Positions 44,607 through 57,100 of a stretch of 64,000 nt of DNA are shown piece after piece. The notes below the pieces were generated by a model that saw only the letters and a program-made list of their open reading frames with translations, made no database searches and had not been told where the DNA came from. Where the stretch lies: the NCBI RefSeq assembly GCF_038561935.1, contig NZ_CP102770.1:5146001-5210000 (forward strand), in the 5' to 3' direction. A program made the translations under genes and the position numbers. Position 1 is the stretch's first letter. The number at the start of each line of letters is the position of its first letter. The DNA is from Myxococcus stipitatus. Its GTDB lineage: Bacteria > Myxococcota > Myxococcia > Myxococcales > Myxococcaceae.

Positions 44607-45680
44607 ATGACTGGCACCGAGGGGCTCGACACCGGGCCGGTGCGGCTCGATGGGAGTGAGGGCGAGGGGGGAGGGCAGATCCTCCGCTCGGCGCTGTCGT
44701 TGTCGCTCATCACGGGGCGGCCGTTCCACATCACGCGTCTTCGCTCGCGGCGGGAGCCACCGGGCTTGAGGCCGCAGCATCTGGCGTGTGTGCGCGGCGC
44801 GGAGGCGCTCGGCGGGCGGAGTGACGGCGCCACGGTGGGCGCGTCGGAGCTCTCCTTCACCCCGGGCCCGGTGCGCGCCGGGGACTATCTGCTGGAGGTG
44901 GGCACGGCGGGGAGCACGCCGCTCATCTTCCAGTGCCTGGTGTATCCGCTGGCGCTGGCCGGCGGTGGGAGGCTCACGCTGCGGGGAGGCACGCACCTGC
45001 CGCACAGCCCCAGCTTCCACTACGTGGCCACGGTGTGGCAGCCGGTGGCCCATGCATACGGGTTTCCCGTGCAGCTCACCATGCCCCAGGCCGGGTTCTA
45101 TCCGGAGGGCGCGGGGGAGATGGTGGCGGAGGTGGGGGCGCCTCGGGAGCCGCCGCTGTTGGTGGACCTGCCCGCGCGCGGGATGTTGCGCGAGGTGCAT
45201 GTCTCGTCCTTCGTGGGAGGCTTGCCGTTCAGCATCGCCGAGCGACAGTCCCGCGCCGCGGTGTCGATGCTGCGGGAGCGGGGCATTCTCGCGGAGGCGG
45301 AGAACCGGCCGCTGCCGGTGACGCGCTCACTGGGCACGGTGACGTTCGTGCTGGCTCAGTTCGAGCACACCATCGCGGGCTTCACGGCGCTGGGAGAGAA
45401 GGGCCGTCCCGCCGAGGACGTGGGTCGCGAGGCGGGCGAGGCGCTGACGCGCTTCATGGAGACAGGGGGCGCGCTGGATGAGTTCCTGTCGGACCAGATC
45501 CTCCTGCCGGCGGCGCTGCTGGCGTCGGGGCGGCTGGGGAGGGTGATGCCGGGGACAACGCGCTTCTCGGCGGCGCGGGTGACGGACCACCTGACCACCC
45601 ACGCCCGCGTGCTCGAGCAGTTCCTTCCGGTTCGGGTTCGAGTGGACGCGGGAGGGGCGGTGGAGGTGGCGCCGGCGTGA
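44607..45680 (+). CDS. rtcA: RNA 3'-terminal phosphate cyclase
   Basis: 357 residues. N-terminal LDGSEGEGGGQILRSALSLS and TGRPFHITRLRSRREPPGLRPQHLA are the family signature; RTCA insert is present. The nucleophile is His328 in DHLTTHARVLEQFLPV, aligning with the His that is adenylated in E. coli RtcA. It converts RNA 3'-phosphate to a 2',3'-cyclic phosphate using ATP. No RtcB ligase or RtcR regulator is adjacent, unlike the enterobacterial rtcBA operon. Confidence 0.95.
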   Translation: MTGTEGLDTGPVRLDGSEGEGGGQILRSALSLSLITGRPFHITRLRSRREPPGLRPQHLACVRGAEALGGRSDGATVGASELSFTPGPVRAGDYLLEVGTAGSTPLIFQCLVYPLALAGGGRLTLRGGTHLPHSPSFHYVATVWQPVAHAYGFPVQLTMPQAGFYPEGAGEMVAEVGAPREPPLLVDLPARGMLREVHVSSFVGGLPFSIAERQSRAAVSMLRERGILAEAENRPLPVTRSLGTVTFVLAQFEHTIAGFTALGEKGRPAEDVGREAGEALTRFMETGGALDEFLSDQILLPAALLASGRLGRVMPGTTRFSAARVTDHLTTHARVLEQFLPVRVRVDAGGAVEVAPA

Positions 45681-45687
45681 GGCGACT

Positions 45688-46041
45688 TCAGGCCTCTTCG
45701 TCTTCGCCGCGGTTGGAGTTGTTGCCGAAGGTGTTCGAGTTGGCCATCTCCTTCGACGTGTTGCGGAAGGCGCGAATGCCGAAGGGGATGGCGGCGAGGA
45801 ACACGAGGCCGGCGAGTCCCACGGCCTTCCACGGGAAAGGCTGGGCCTTCACCTGGATGTCCTTGCCGTAGGAGTTGAGGTTGTTGCCCATGGCGCGCTG
45901 CTTGGCTGCCTCGCGCTCTTCGGCGGTGAGCTCACGAGGGGCGTTGAAGTCCTGGACCGGTTTGCGCGGCTGGGCCAGCGCGGCTCCGCCCGTCGCGAGC
46001 GCGAGGACGAGGAGGAGTCGGGCGAGGGAAGGGGTTTGCAT
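45688..46041 (-). CDS. Small exported membrane protein
   Basis: 117 residues. An N-terminal signal (LLLVLALATGGAALAQ) is followed by a charged stretch (ELTAEEREAAKQRAMGNNLNSYGKD), one membrane segment (WKAVGLAGLVFLAAIPFGIRAF) and a polar Asn-rich, acidic C-terminus (NSNTFGNNSNRGEDEEA). No ribosome-binding site is obvious on this strand. It is divergent from sppA by about 100 bases and ends eight bases from rtcA. Function unknown. Confidence 0.75.
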   Translation of the reverse strand: MQTPSLARLLLVLALATGGAALAQPRKPVQDFNAPRELTAEEREAAKQRAMGNNLNSYGKDIQVKAQPFPWKAVGLAGLVFLAAIPFGIRAFRNTSKEMANSNTFGNNSNRGEDEEA

Positions 46042-46144
46042 GAGGGGGGAGGCTATCACGACCCAACGGGAGGGCTGAACAGGGCTTGCGCGAGGAGTGC
46101 GCGTCCAGTACGCGCCTGGACGCCCACATCGACCACGGGACGCC

Positions 46145-47941
46145 ATGCTGCGCCTGCCCTTCATTGCTCTCGCGAACCTGTTCCTGCTGCTGAGCTCCCT
46201 CCTGGGAGCCCCCTTCCGGATGCTGGCTGCTCGCCACCGCCCGGCGTACGTGCGCTTCCGGCTGACGGGGGACCCCTCGTACCGCCAGCAGCGCCGACCC
46301 CGGTTCTCGCTGGGGGGCGGGTCCAAGCCTGAGCCCGCGGATGTGACGTCTCTGGAGCGGTTCGGGGAGGACCTGAGGCTCCTGGCGAAGGATGCCCGGG
46401 TGAAGGGCATCGTGCTGGAGGTAGAGGAACTGGGGCTGCCGTCGGCGAAGCGGGACGCGGTGGTGGCGCTGCTGGCGGAGTTCCGGGCGGCGGGGAAGCG
46501 GGTGGTGGCGTGGGCGGTGATGGTGGACTCGGACAGCTACGCGTTGATGTGCGCGGCGGACGAGGTGTTGCTGGCGCCAATGGGGCGGCTGGAGCTGGTG
46601 GGCTATGCGGCCGAGGCCACCGCGCTGGGCGAGGGGTTGTCGCGGGTGGGGATTCGGGGGCAGTTCGTCCGGCGGGGTGACTACAAGACGGCGCCGGAGT
46701 TGTTCACGCATCCGGAGGTCTCGGACATCCAGCGGCGGACGGTGGAGACGTTCCTGGACGAGCGGTACTCGGCGTTGGTGGAGGCGGTGTCGGCGGGGCG
46801 GCGGAAGACGGCGGATGAGGTGAAGGGGTTGATTGACGTGGGCCCGTTCAGTGCGCAGCGGGCGAAGGCGGCGGGGTTGGTGGATGCGCTGGTGAGCGAG
46901 GCGGACCTGTCCGTGCATCTGGGGCTGGTGGCGGCTCCGGCGGCGGACTCGAAGGCTCCGGCGGCGGAGGAGGATGAGACGGAGCTGGAGCCGTTGGAGA
47001 TGTATCTGGAGACGGTGCCGTTTCCGCCGGTGAAGTGGAAGCGATTGAAGCGGCGGACGCGTCTGGCATTGGTGCCGGTGTCTGGGATGATTGTGCCGGG
47101 GAAGGGGAACGCGGGCGGGCGGCTTGCGACGGCGGACGCGGTGGTGAAGGGGTTGCGAGCGGCGGGGCGGGACAAGCGGTCCAAGGCGGTGTTGTTGTAC
47201 GTGAACAGCCCTGGGGGCGCGGCGATTGCGTCCGAGCAGATCCTGGAGGCGGTGCAGCGGGTGGCGAAGAAGAAGCCGGTGCTGGCGTACATGGATCGGG
47301 TGTGCGCGAGCGCGGGCTACATGGTGGCGTTGGGGGCGAAGGAGGTGTGGAGCGCGCCGCACGCGGTGGTGGGGTCGATCGGCGTGTTCGCGGGGAAGTT
47401 CGACACGAGCGGGTTGCTCAAGCTGCTAGGGATTCACCGCACGGTGCTGACGCGGGGAGCGAACGCGGCGTTGTTGTCGTTCTCGAAGGCGTTCTCGGAA
47501 GGGGAGCGGGCGGCGCTCGAGGCGGATGTGGAGGAGATGTACCAGTCCTTCCTGGGGCACGTGGCGAAGGCGCGGGGGCGGACGAAGGAGGAGATCCACG
47601 CCCTGGCTGAGGGGCGGGTGTACTCGGGCCTGAGAGCGAAGGACGTGGGGTTGGTGGACAGGATTGGCGGGTTCGAGGAGGCGTGCAGGCATGCGCTGTC
47701 TCTGGCGAACGTGACGCCGGGGGACTTCGAGCTGAAGACGTATGGGGCGGCCGAGCGGAAGATGTCGCTGCTGCGATTGCTGGCGGGGGCCGCACATCCC
47801 CAGACATATGCCTTCTGCCCGTGGTCGTGGAATCTAGGGGGGCATGAGCAGGATTTGCTGGCTTTGCTGGCTGATGGAACAAAGTGGGGAGGGTGGCTGC
47901 GACAGTTGGTCAGCGAATGGCGTGACGGCAAGTATTGGTAA
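46145..47941 (+). CDS. sppA: Signal peptide peptidase SppA, 67K type
   Basis: 598 residues, the long double-domain form. An N-terminal membrane helix (FIALANLFLLLSSLLGAPF), then two S49 domains. The catalytic Lys181 is in RRGDYKTAPE in the first domain, and nucleophile Ser389 is in CASAGYMVALGAKEV in the second, as in E. coli SppA. It degrades cleaved signal peptides in the inner membrane. The gene is unusual in base use: codons prefer G over C in third position, making the coding strand strongly G-rich. Confidence 0.94.
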   Translation: MLRLPFIALANLFLLLSSLLGAPFRMLAARHRPAYVRFRLTGDPSYRQQRRPRFSLGGGSKPEPADVTSLERFGEDLRLLAKDARVKGIVLEVEELGLPSAKRDAVVALLAEFRAAGKRVVAWAVMVDSDSYALMCAADEVLLAPMGRLELVGYAAEATALGEGLSRVGIRGQFVRRGDYKTAPELFTHPEVSDIQRRTVETFLDERYSALVEAVSAGRRKTADEVKGLIDVGPFSAQRAKAAGLVDALVSEADLSVHLGLVAAPAADSKAPAAEEDETELEPLEMYLETVPFPPVKWKRLKRRTRLALVPVSGMIVPGKGNAGGRLATADAVVKGLRAAGRDKRSKAVLLYVNSPGGAAIASEQILEAVQRVAKKKPVLAYMDRVCASAGYMVALGAKEVWSAPHAVVGSIGVFAGKFDTSGLLKLLGIHRTVLTRGANAALLSFSKAFSEGERAALEADVEEMYQSFLGHVAKARGRTKEEIHALAEGRVYSGLRAKDVGLVDRIGGFEEACRHALSLANVTPGDFELKTYGAAERKMSLLRLLAGAAHPQTYAFCPWSWNLGGHEQDLLALLADGTKWGGWLRQLVSEWRDGKYW

Positions 47942-47968
47942 GCGTCACGCAGGCCCCGGTCTCCGAGG

Positions 47969-48000
47969 GACTCCGCATTTCGTATGAATATTGCGGAGTC
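47969..48000 (+). terminator. Hairpin after sppA
   Basis: A perfect 9-bp stem (GACTCCGCA with TGCGGAGTC) and 14-base loop start 28 bases after the sppA stop. There is no T-run, so termination may be partial or rho-assisted. Confidence 0.45.
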
Positions 48001-48042
48001 GCTGGATTGACGTGATGCCGCGCAGAAAGGTAGAGCGGGTTT

Positions 48043-48062
48043 GCTCGACTTGAGGGTCGAGC
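48043..48062. promoter_or_regulatory. Inverted repeat upstream of the giant gene
   Basis: GCTCGAC-TTGAGG-GTCGAGC, a perfect 7-6-7 inverted repeat, lies 56 bases before the ATG of the giant gene. It may be an operator or a leader hairpin. A strong ribosome-binding site (GGGAGGGGG) follows just before the ATG. Confidence 0.35.
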
Positions 48063-48117
48063 CGGACCGTGGTCTGTCCAATCAGCGAGATGGCTTGTGC
48101 GTCGTGGGAGGGGGCAG

Positions 48118-51100
48118 ATGCTGCGAATCCGAGGAGTCGGCTTGGGGCTGGGCGTACTGCTGTGCATGGGGGGCTTACTGCCTGTGCGCGCGTATGGCTC
48201 GGAGCATGTCAGTGCCTATCAGCATGATGGCTCGCCCTATGGCGTTGGGTCTGGCATTGCACCGCGAGTCCGAGTCGCAAAGACTTTCTACCTGACGCAC
48301 GAGGATGCCTATGACTTCCTCGTCGTTCTGCCCACCTTCGATGTGGATCTGGGCCAGGACGTTGCTGGACTCCACACGCCTGTGCGCAACGACGTCCAGG
48401 GCGTCGGGCTTCCAATCTTCAACCGGGCCGGCGAGTTCGGCAGCGCCGGGCAACTGAAGGCCTACATCGACCTTCGAGCGCTCAGTCCCGACGCGCAGGG
48501 GACGACGGTTGACGCCGCGACGGCGCTCCTGGCCCATGAAGTCGCGCATCAGTGGACAGGGCACATCCGATACCGGCTCGCGGGAGAGTCCCAGCTCCGG
48601 AGCGACCTGCTCGGGCGGGACGCTGCCCACTGGAGCTTCTTCTTCGATTCGGATGCCTCGGTTCTGTATGGGTCGGACTGGGGACAGGACTCGCCCGGGT
48701 ATTTCTCCGCGCGGAGAAGCCAGGCCCGCTACTCCGATCTGGACCTGTACCTGATGGGATACCTCTCGCCCCTGGAGGTAGGCCCCCTCACGCTGTTGGC
48801 TCCCGATGGGACGACTCCGCACCAGGCGACGGACTTGCCCCCGCCCGCTGGAACGAGTCTTCGGGCGAACGCCCAGACGCTCTCCGTGGCGGACATCATC
48901 CGGGCGGAGAATGATCGCGTGCCTGCGATGTCTCGGTCCCAGAAGGGATTCCGCGCGGCCTTCATTCTCTTGACGCCTCCAGGCGTGCCCGCGACGACGG
49001 CCCAGGTCCAGTTCGTCGACGCGCTGCGCAAGACCTTCGAGCAGCGCTTCTTCTTCCTTACGAAGGGGAGAGGTGTCTTTGAATCAGACTTGGTGGAGAC
49101 GCCGCCTGGACAGGTCGCGGAGACTCCCGGGGTTCAGCTGGGCCTGGACTACCTGCTGGCTCAACAACAAGCGTCTGGCGCGTGGGGACAGGGCCCCGCG
49201 TCCGTCCGTGAAACCCACCAGGTCCTGGATGCGCTTCGTCTCTTCTATTCAGACCCACGAGCCCCGGACGCGGTGACCCGGGGTGGGAGCTACCTGTCGG
49301 GCCTCACGCCCTCGGATGCGGACAGCGTCGCGCGCCGAGCACTGGCCTTGCGGGATGCATCCGCGCAGACGGCTGCGCGGCTTGCCGCCTTGCGTGGTCA
49401 GCACGGTGGCGCCGGCCTTGTGCCTGGCTATGCGCCGTCCACACTGGACTCCATCCTGGTCGGCCAGGCGGTGCGGCTCGCGGGAGCGGTGCCGTCGGGA
49501 TTGGATCCGCTGACGCCCTACCTCCTCGGAGAGCAGAACGAGGATGGGGGCTGGCCCATGGTGAAGGGGGGGCCGAGCCGGTTCGAGGTGACGTCGTTCG
49601 TCATGGAGCACCTCGCGACGTTGTCACGCACTCCTGAAATCACCACGGCGGCTGGCAAGGCACTCGCTTGGTTGCGCGCACAGCGCCGCCCGTCAGGGCT
49701 CTATTGGGAGGATCGGGAGAGCGTCCGTGCAACGGCCTGGGCGCTCTTCGCGCTGTCCTCCTGGCGGCAGCTTGGTGCCGAAGAGGCGCGGCAGTCCGCG
49801 ACGGTTCTGCTCTCGCGGCAACGCGCGGACGGGAGCTGGGAGGGTTCGCCTCTGGATTCCGCCCTGGCCTTGCGTGTCCTGCGCATCGCGTTGGCCCCGA
49901 ACCTGTCCTTGGTCGACTCGGACCTCCAGCTCTCCAGCGCCACAGCCACCGAGGGAGAGACGGTGCTGGCCACCGTGCGCTTCTTCAACACGGGCTATGT
50001 CGCCGCGACAAACGTCCTGGTGCGGGCGTTCGACTCGATGGGGCGACCGATGGGCGACGGACAACGCGTTGCGTCCGTTGCCGCGGGTGAGCGTGGGCAG
50101 GTCGTCCTGAGACTGGATACCTCCGCCAGCCGAGGCTCCTCCCGGGTCTTCGTTCGTGTTGATGCCAGCAACGAGCTGGATGAGTCCTCCGAGGCGGACA
50201 ATGGTGCCTCCCAGCCGCTGTTCGTGAGTGATCCCACCGAAGGAGTAGACCTGTTCGTCCACGCGGGAAGTGTGACCGCGACTCCGTCGAAGTTGGCCCG
50301 GCTTCCCTCGGTTGTGCGGGTGACGGCGACCGTGGGGAACCTTGGAGGAACCGCCTCCTCGGAGGTTGAAGTCCAGGTTCGACTGGGCTCCGTGGTCCTG
50401 GCCCGGTCTCGTCGCGCCATCGGTCCCCGTACGCATGAGCCGCTCGCATGGGACGTGACGGTCTCCACCTTGCCTCCCGACTCGGCCATCACGGTGTGGG
50501 TGGATGCCCTGGATGAACAGGTCGAGAGCCGGGAGACCAACAACGCGCTGAGCACGCCCCTGGAGCGAGTGCAGGGGGTCGACGTGTCGGTGGCGAACGT
50601 GACCGTGAATGCGCCCGTGGAGCAAGGTCGCGACGCGACCATCCAGTACCAGGTCGCCAACTCCGGAACGGTCCTCGCCAGCGTCACCCCGGTCGTTGAA
50701 GTCCAGGGGCAGGGCGGCAACGTCATTGCCAGCCTCACAGGTGCGACGCTTCAAGTCCCGGCTGGGAGCCAGGTCTTCGCGCAGGCCGTTTGGCGCGCGA
50801 GTGTCGCTGGCGCCCTACGAGCGGTGGTGCGAGTCTCGCATCCAGAAGACCTGGATTCGAGCAATGACGCGGGATTCGCCACCTTCGATGTCACCGCGTC
50901 GGGCCTCGCCAACCTGCATGCCGTGGGCAATGCCCTCTCCATCACGCCCAGCCGCCCGCTTGAGACGAAGAGCGCTACGGCGCAGGCCACCGTACGAAAT
51001 AGCGGAGTTGGCGCGACCTCGACCTTCAGTGTCGACTGGTATCTGGGCAACCCCCTGGAGGGCGGGACCCGGGTGTTCCACGAGTCTCAGCCTCCGCTCT

Positions 51101-54100
51101 CCGCTGGGAGCTCGCGCGAGGTGTCCGCGACCTTCACCGTGCCGCAAGACAGTCCCAAGGCACTCTTCCTCGTCCTCGACGCGGAGGATGTGGTGTCGGA
51201 GTTCGATGAAGATGACAACCAGGTGCTGCTGGCCTTGCAGCCCATTCCCATCGCGGACCTGGTCGTGGCGAGTGCGGATATCCTTCCGCAACCAGCTTTC
51301 CCGCAGGAGGGAAGCACGGTAGCGGTCACCGTCTCGGTCCTCAATGCCGGAGGGCAGGCCGCCGAATCCGTCTCGGTTCAGCTGTTGCTGGGAGTTCCAG
51401 GTCTGGACGACGCGACGCTGGGGGAGCAGGTCATCGCGACCATTCCCGCGGGCGCGAGGCGTGAAGCGTCCTTCACGTGGGCCACGACCGGCGTGAAAGG
51501 CAATGTTCGTCTGGTGGCCCACGTCAACCGGGGTGGGGCGACCCCCGAGGGACGTCCGGACAACAACCGCGCGGAGAAGGGCGTGGTGGTGCAGGACGCG
51601 AAGCTCGCGCTCAGCGAGCCGTTCTTCTCCCCCAACGGAGACGGGGTGAAGGACACCACGGAGGTGGTGTATCGGCTCGATGCCGCGGCCCCTGTGTCCG
51701 TGCGGGTGCTGGACGATGCGGGCAAGGAGGTCCGAACGCTTGAATCCGTGTCCGCGCAGGCAGGGAGTCTGACGTGGGACGGACGCTCGCAACGCGGGCG
51801 CATCGTTCCCGACGGCACCTATCGCTTGATGGTGACGTCGCCGAAAGCGGAGGGGCATGCCGTGGTGGGGACGCTCGTGGCGGTGGTGGATACCAACCGG
51901 TATCCCATCGAGAAGTCCGAGGTCGCCTCACGGGATCTGGAGAGCCTGGAGTCCTATGTCGCGCCTCTCCACCACAGGAAACCCTTCGCGGCCATGCCCG
52001 ACGAGAGTGGTGTCGTCTTCTATGCGCAGGACCCGTCGACTCAGAAGCACGGCATCTATCTCCAGCCCCTGGGGGGAGCTGCGGCGAAGCGGTTGACGCG
52101 CGAAGACTGGGTCGGGAACTACTGGGGCCAGCTCGCAATCAGCCGGGATGGGAGTGTTGCGGTCTTCGCGAGCAGCACGCAGGACACCAGCGGCAATGGA
52201 CTGAGCACACTGACCTCACTGAGTCTTTCGGACGGGCAGGTCCGTCATGTGGTGGCGGAGACGCGCGCCTCGGATGTCGAAGTCATCCTCTCGGATGAGG
52301 TCAAGCCTGTCCTGAGCATGGATGGAAGCGTCTTGTTCTTCGCGTCACGACATATGAGCGCGGAGCGGGAGTTCAGCTACCGCCTCGAGTCGATCCAGAC
52401 GAACGGTACGAACCGGCGGGTCCTGGCGGAGCATGAGCTGGCGGAAATGAGCCTTTCGCCAGATGGACGCTCCCTCGCGTTCGTCACGAAGGAGGGGGCG
52501 CTGTACCGCATTGGAGTGGATGGTACAGGCCTGCGCCAGCTCCTGCCGGACACGACCCTCTCCAATGGCCGCTATCCCGACAGAAGGGACACACGCATTC
52601 GCGGTGGCGACGATTTCAGGCATGGCTGGCTTCCCGACGGGGACGCCATTGCCTACGTCGAAGCGGGCCCCATGCGGTACTCCTACACGGATTGCACCGA
52701 GGGCTGCGTCGACATCTACGAGTCGGTCTCGGCGGCCGTGAAGGCGGTGGACGTCCAGTCGAAGGCGATTCGTCCCATCTACGAAGCTCCCGTGGGCTCC
52801 AGGGACTTTCTCGCTGACCTCGCCGCGCTACACATCAATCCCTTGAGCGGAAGCGTGTTCTTCCGTTCGTACCTGGGGAACAGCGAGGATGACGCCTGGC
52901 TCCAATGGGTCACCGGGCTTCGTCAGTCGAAGCTCTTCACGGAACACAAACTAGAGGCGGGGCGATTCTCTCCTGGAGGGAGCTTCGTTCACGGCTACAT
53001 GTTCCTGGAGAGCGGCCCGTCGCTCTATCGCGCCCTCACCACTCGCGCCAACCTCACGGCGAGGTTGTCCGCGACCCGAAAGCCAGGCGCCTCGATGATT
53101 GGCTTCACGGGGACCGCCGCGGACGCCAACTTCGAGTCTTTCGAGGTCGGCGTCCGCCCGTACCGGGCCACGATTCCATTCGTCGCGATCTCCCGAGGGG
53201 CTGTGCCCGTGGTGCGCGGGAGCCTGGGGAACTGGACACCTCCGGGGCCTGGCCTCTACGAAGTGCAATTGCTGGTGCGGGACAAGGCTGGAAACCTCCG
53301 GACCCACCAGACAACGGTGGGATTCAGTGATCGCCCGGTGGTGGCAAACCTCACTCGCGAGCCGGAGTATTTCTCGCCGAACAGCGACGGAGTCCTCGAC
53401 GAGGTCTCCGTCCACTACACGGTGACCGCTTCCGCGAGCATCGAGTTCCAGGTCATCGATGCTTCGGGGGAGGTGGTGCGGCACATCGCGCGCACGCATA
53501 CCGCCGAAGGTGACCACAGTCTCGCCTGGGATGGTCGAGACGACGACGGCAACGTCGCGGCGGATGGACGGTACACGCTCGCGGTCGAGGGAAACGAGCT
53601 GGAGGTCACTCTCGATACGACCCCACCTCTCATCGCACTGGACCTTGGCCGGGTGAGCGGGGAAGAGGAGTACGCCCAGACCATTCCAACGAGTCGCCTG
53701 GAAGCCGTCCAGGTGATGAAGGGGGGCGTCACCCTGAAAGCGGCGGACACCTCGCTCGTGGGCTGGACCCTGGAGCTCGCGCGTTCGGACGGGATGGCTG
53801 GCTTCGACGAGTGGCAGACCGGCAAGGACGAGACGAAGAGTTTCAAGGTCGCTCTCGCGGAGTTCGAGGGACGTGCCGTGCGGCTTCGTGCAAGAGATCT
53901 CGCGGGCAACGAAGCCGTCACCACCCCCCAGCGATTCGAAGAGCAGCTCTACATCACCGAAGTGGGCACGGGATTCGAGAGAGATAACTACTGGTTGCTC
54001 CCGGGGCGTGTCGTCTATCGCATGCCCGGCAAGAAGGCTGTCGAGACGCCCACGTCGGTGGGGCTCATCCCTTACTCTGGCCCCAAGAAGTACTCACTTC

Positions 54101-57100
54101 TCATTGATGACTCGGTCTCCCGCTCCTGGGCGGCATTCAGCATTGCGTACCGCACTCCTGGCTCACAGGAGTGGAGGGTCGACCACTCGAATGTGTCGTT
54201 CGTAGGTGACGCCCTCGTCGTCTGGGACACGGAACTCATCGGAGCTATTTCCGAATTCGAGGTCCGTGCCCAGGACGGCGATGGCCGCATCTTTACCCGG
54301 CGCATCCAATTCGGGCAGGACGGCGGCGCCGTACCGTTGGATGCATGCGCGATGATTCGCGAGAAGGAACAGGCCCTCCTCATCGCCAGGTTCGACGGCG
54401 CCGCGTACAGCGACAACTCACCGATCCAGCCGGGAGCCTTGTGGACTCTTGAGAACCTGGATGGAACAGGTGAACTGATTCGTCTTCCCGTCTTGGACGG
54501 GCAGGCGACTGGCAGCACCAGCAGGAGCTTCTCCGAGACCATCTCAACCGCCACGATGAAGGGCTGCCTCTACCGGACCGGCTTCTCCGCCATGCGAGAG
54601 AACGGCAAGCCGCTGCTCGCCGCGGGTGAGGTGAATCTGTGCGTCGTGCAGCTGACTGCGCAACCGGGGGGCGTGATGGCCACCGAGTCCTTCCGCGGAG
54701 GAGGACTGCGGTCACTGGAGATCCTCTCGAGTGGAGGCGGAACCTCCGCGCCCATAGCGCGCTTCGGCGCATTCGATGGGAGGTCGGCGACGGTTCCCAT
54801 GGACCTGACGCGGTTCTCGAGTGGAGGGGAGATCGCCGCCACTGCTCGTGGCGTGCTGGAGGACGGTACAACCGTGTTCACACGCGTGAATTGGCCGCCG
54901 GAGCGCTTGGCGCATGTAGAGGAATGCCGCGATGAGGCACGTATCCGCATCCCCTCTCCAGTGCTCTCCCTTTCATTGCCTGAGCGCAATGGGAAGGCGC
55001 CGCTGTGTTCGGTGCATCAGCCTCGGTTCACTGCGTCGATCTCCGGTACCATCGCGACAGGCCATACGTTCTCCACGTTGACCGTGGACTTGAACCCGGC
55101 ACGCGGTTCCGGGACCTACCACCCCGTCATCTCGGGATTCACCCCGGGCAGCGGGTCACTCGCGGCCCAGTACACCGTGGAAGGCTCCGCGCTGCCCGAA
55201 GGCGTCTACTGGCCGCAGGCAACCGCCACCTGGAGCAACGGCGACAAGTCCAAAGCAGAGTCGGCGGCATTGATTGTGGACCGGACTCCTGCGGTGGCTG
55301 TCATTACCCAGCCAGCGGGTGGGACACGCGTGTGCCGCCAATCCCAACGGCAACAGGATGGATCTCTCCGCCACTACATCAACGTGGAGGGACAGGTTGC
55401 GGATGCCCACCTGGAGTCCATCGAACTCTTCGCGCGTGTCAATGGAGGCGCTTGGACGCAGCATGCGGCGAAGGCGTTCAATCCGATGGGGGCGACTTCG
55501 GTTCAAGGACAACTCGGCCGGGTGGACGTCACGAACCTGGGATCCGATGTCGAACTGCTCGTGAGTGCCAGGGATGCGAGCGGGTCGTCGTGGTGTGCCC
55601 TTCCTGTCCCCGTGGAACTCGCGGGCGTCGTGAGTGTGAGCACGCTTGCCTCTCAGCCCGCCATCTTCTCGCCGGACCTGGATCAGGCGCATGACACCAC
55701 CGAGCTCGCCTTCGCATTGACGGAACCTGCCTTGGTCTCCGTGAGCGTGTGGCAGGACCGCGTGAAGCGGGGCACCGTGGCGGAAGTGTCATTGGGTGAG
55801 GGGCCCGCATCGCTGACGTGGAACGGCAAGCTCGCCGATGGGGCGCAACTCCCCGATGGAGACTACCGACTGGTCCTTCAGGCTGTGGATGGCTGCGGCG
55901 CCTCGGCGGAGCGGGCAACCATGGTGCGTGTGGACACTGTTGCGCCCATGGCGCGCCTCGACACACCTGAGCAGGACGCGGCAGTGGGCACCGCGATGGT
56001 GGTCACAGGTGAAGCCTCCGATGTGAGCTTCCTTCGCTACGAGCTGGCGGTGGGGCAGGGCTCGGCACCGGTTGATTTCACCCCCGTCATCGTCCGGATG
56101 GCTCCGGCCTCGGGCATCCTGGGCACGGTTCCAACGGACGCCTTGCCCGTGGGCGAACATGTCCTCCGACTGACGGTCGAGGATCATGCAGGCCATGCTC
56201 GCCAGGTCTTCCGTCGGTTCGTGCGGCAACCTGCGGGCAGGCTGCTCGCGGCCTCGGTGACGCCCAGACTCATCTCTCCGAATCCTCCCTCCGGTGATGG
56301 AGTCCAGGATGTGGCCACATTGGAGATGGTGCTCGCGGCACCTGCCTCCGTGCGGATCCAACTCGTTGATGGTCTTGGAGCAGTGGTGAAGCCACTGCAG
56401 GCTGCGATTCCTACTCCGCAGGGAAGTACGTCACTGGTGCTGGGCCCCGCGGCTCTGGCTGGTGTCGTGGATGGGACGTACTTCGTGCAGGTGGACTTGC
56501 TGGACACCGGGGACTCGGTGCGCCTGCCCCTGACTCTCGACACCCAGATGCCAGCGGTCGCCCTCAGCCAGCCATTGTCTGGATCGTCACGGCGAGCCAG
56601 CGTCTCCGTGGAAGGGAGCTTCGCCGACCTCCATCTGGAAGAGTGGAAGGTTGAGCATGTGAACCCGGGTGGTGTGACGACACTCGTCGGGACGGGTGTG
56701 ACACAACACAGTGGCGTGTTGGCACAGTTGGAGGGACTGGAGGAGGGGACCCATCGCGTGCGTTTGACAGCGCGAGATGGCTCGGGGAACACGCGCACGC
56801 TCGAGGCGCCCTTCTCGGTCGACGTGACACCACCCCAGGTGGCGTTCAAGTCCCCACTCCAGGGGGCATTCCTATCTGGGCTGCGAGGACCCGTGGGCAT
56901 CGCGGGAATCGCAGTGGATTCGGGCCTGGCGACAATCCAGCTGCGCATGCTTCGTGGTGCACAAGAGAGGCTGCTCTTCACGGGAACGACTCTCCCGTCC
57001 GAAGGAGCCTTCTTGAATTGGGCCGTGGCTCAGGAGGGGAACGGCCCCGCCGAGTTGGTGCTCTCCGCGGAAGACACCGCGGGCAATCGGGCGGAGAGCC

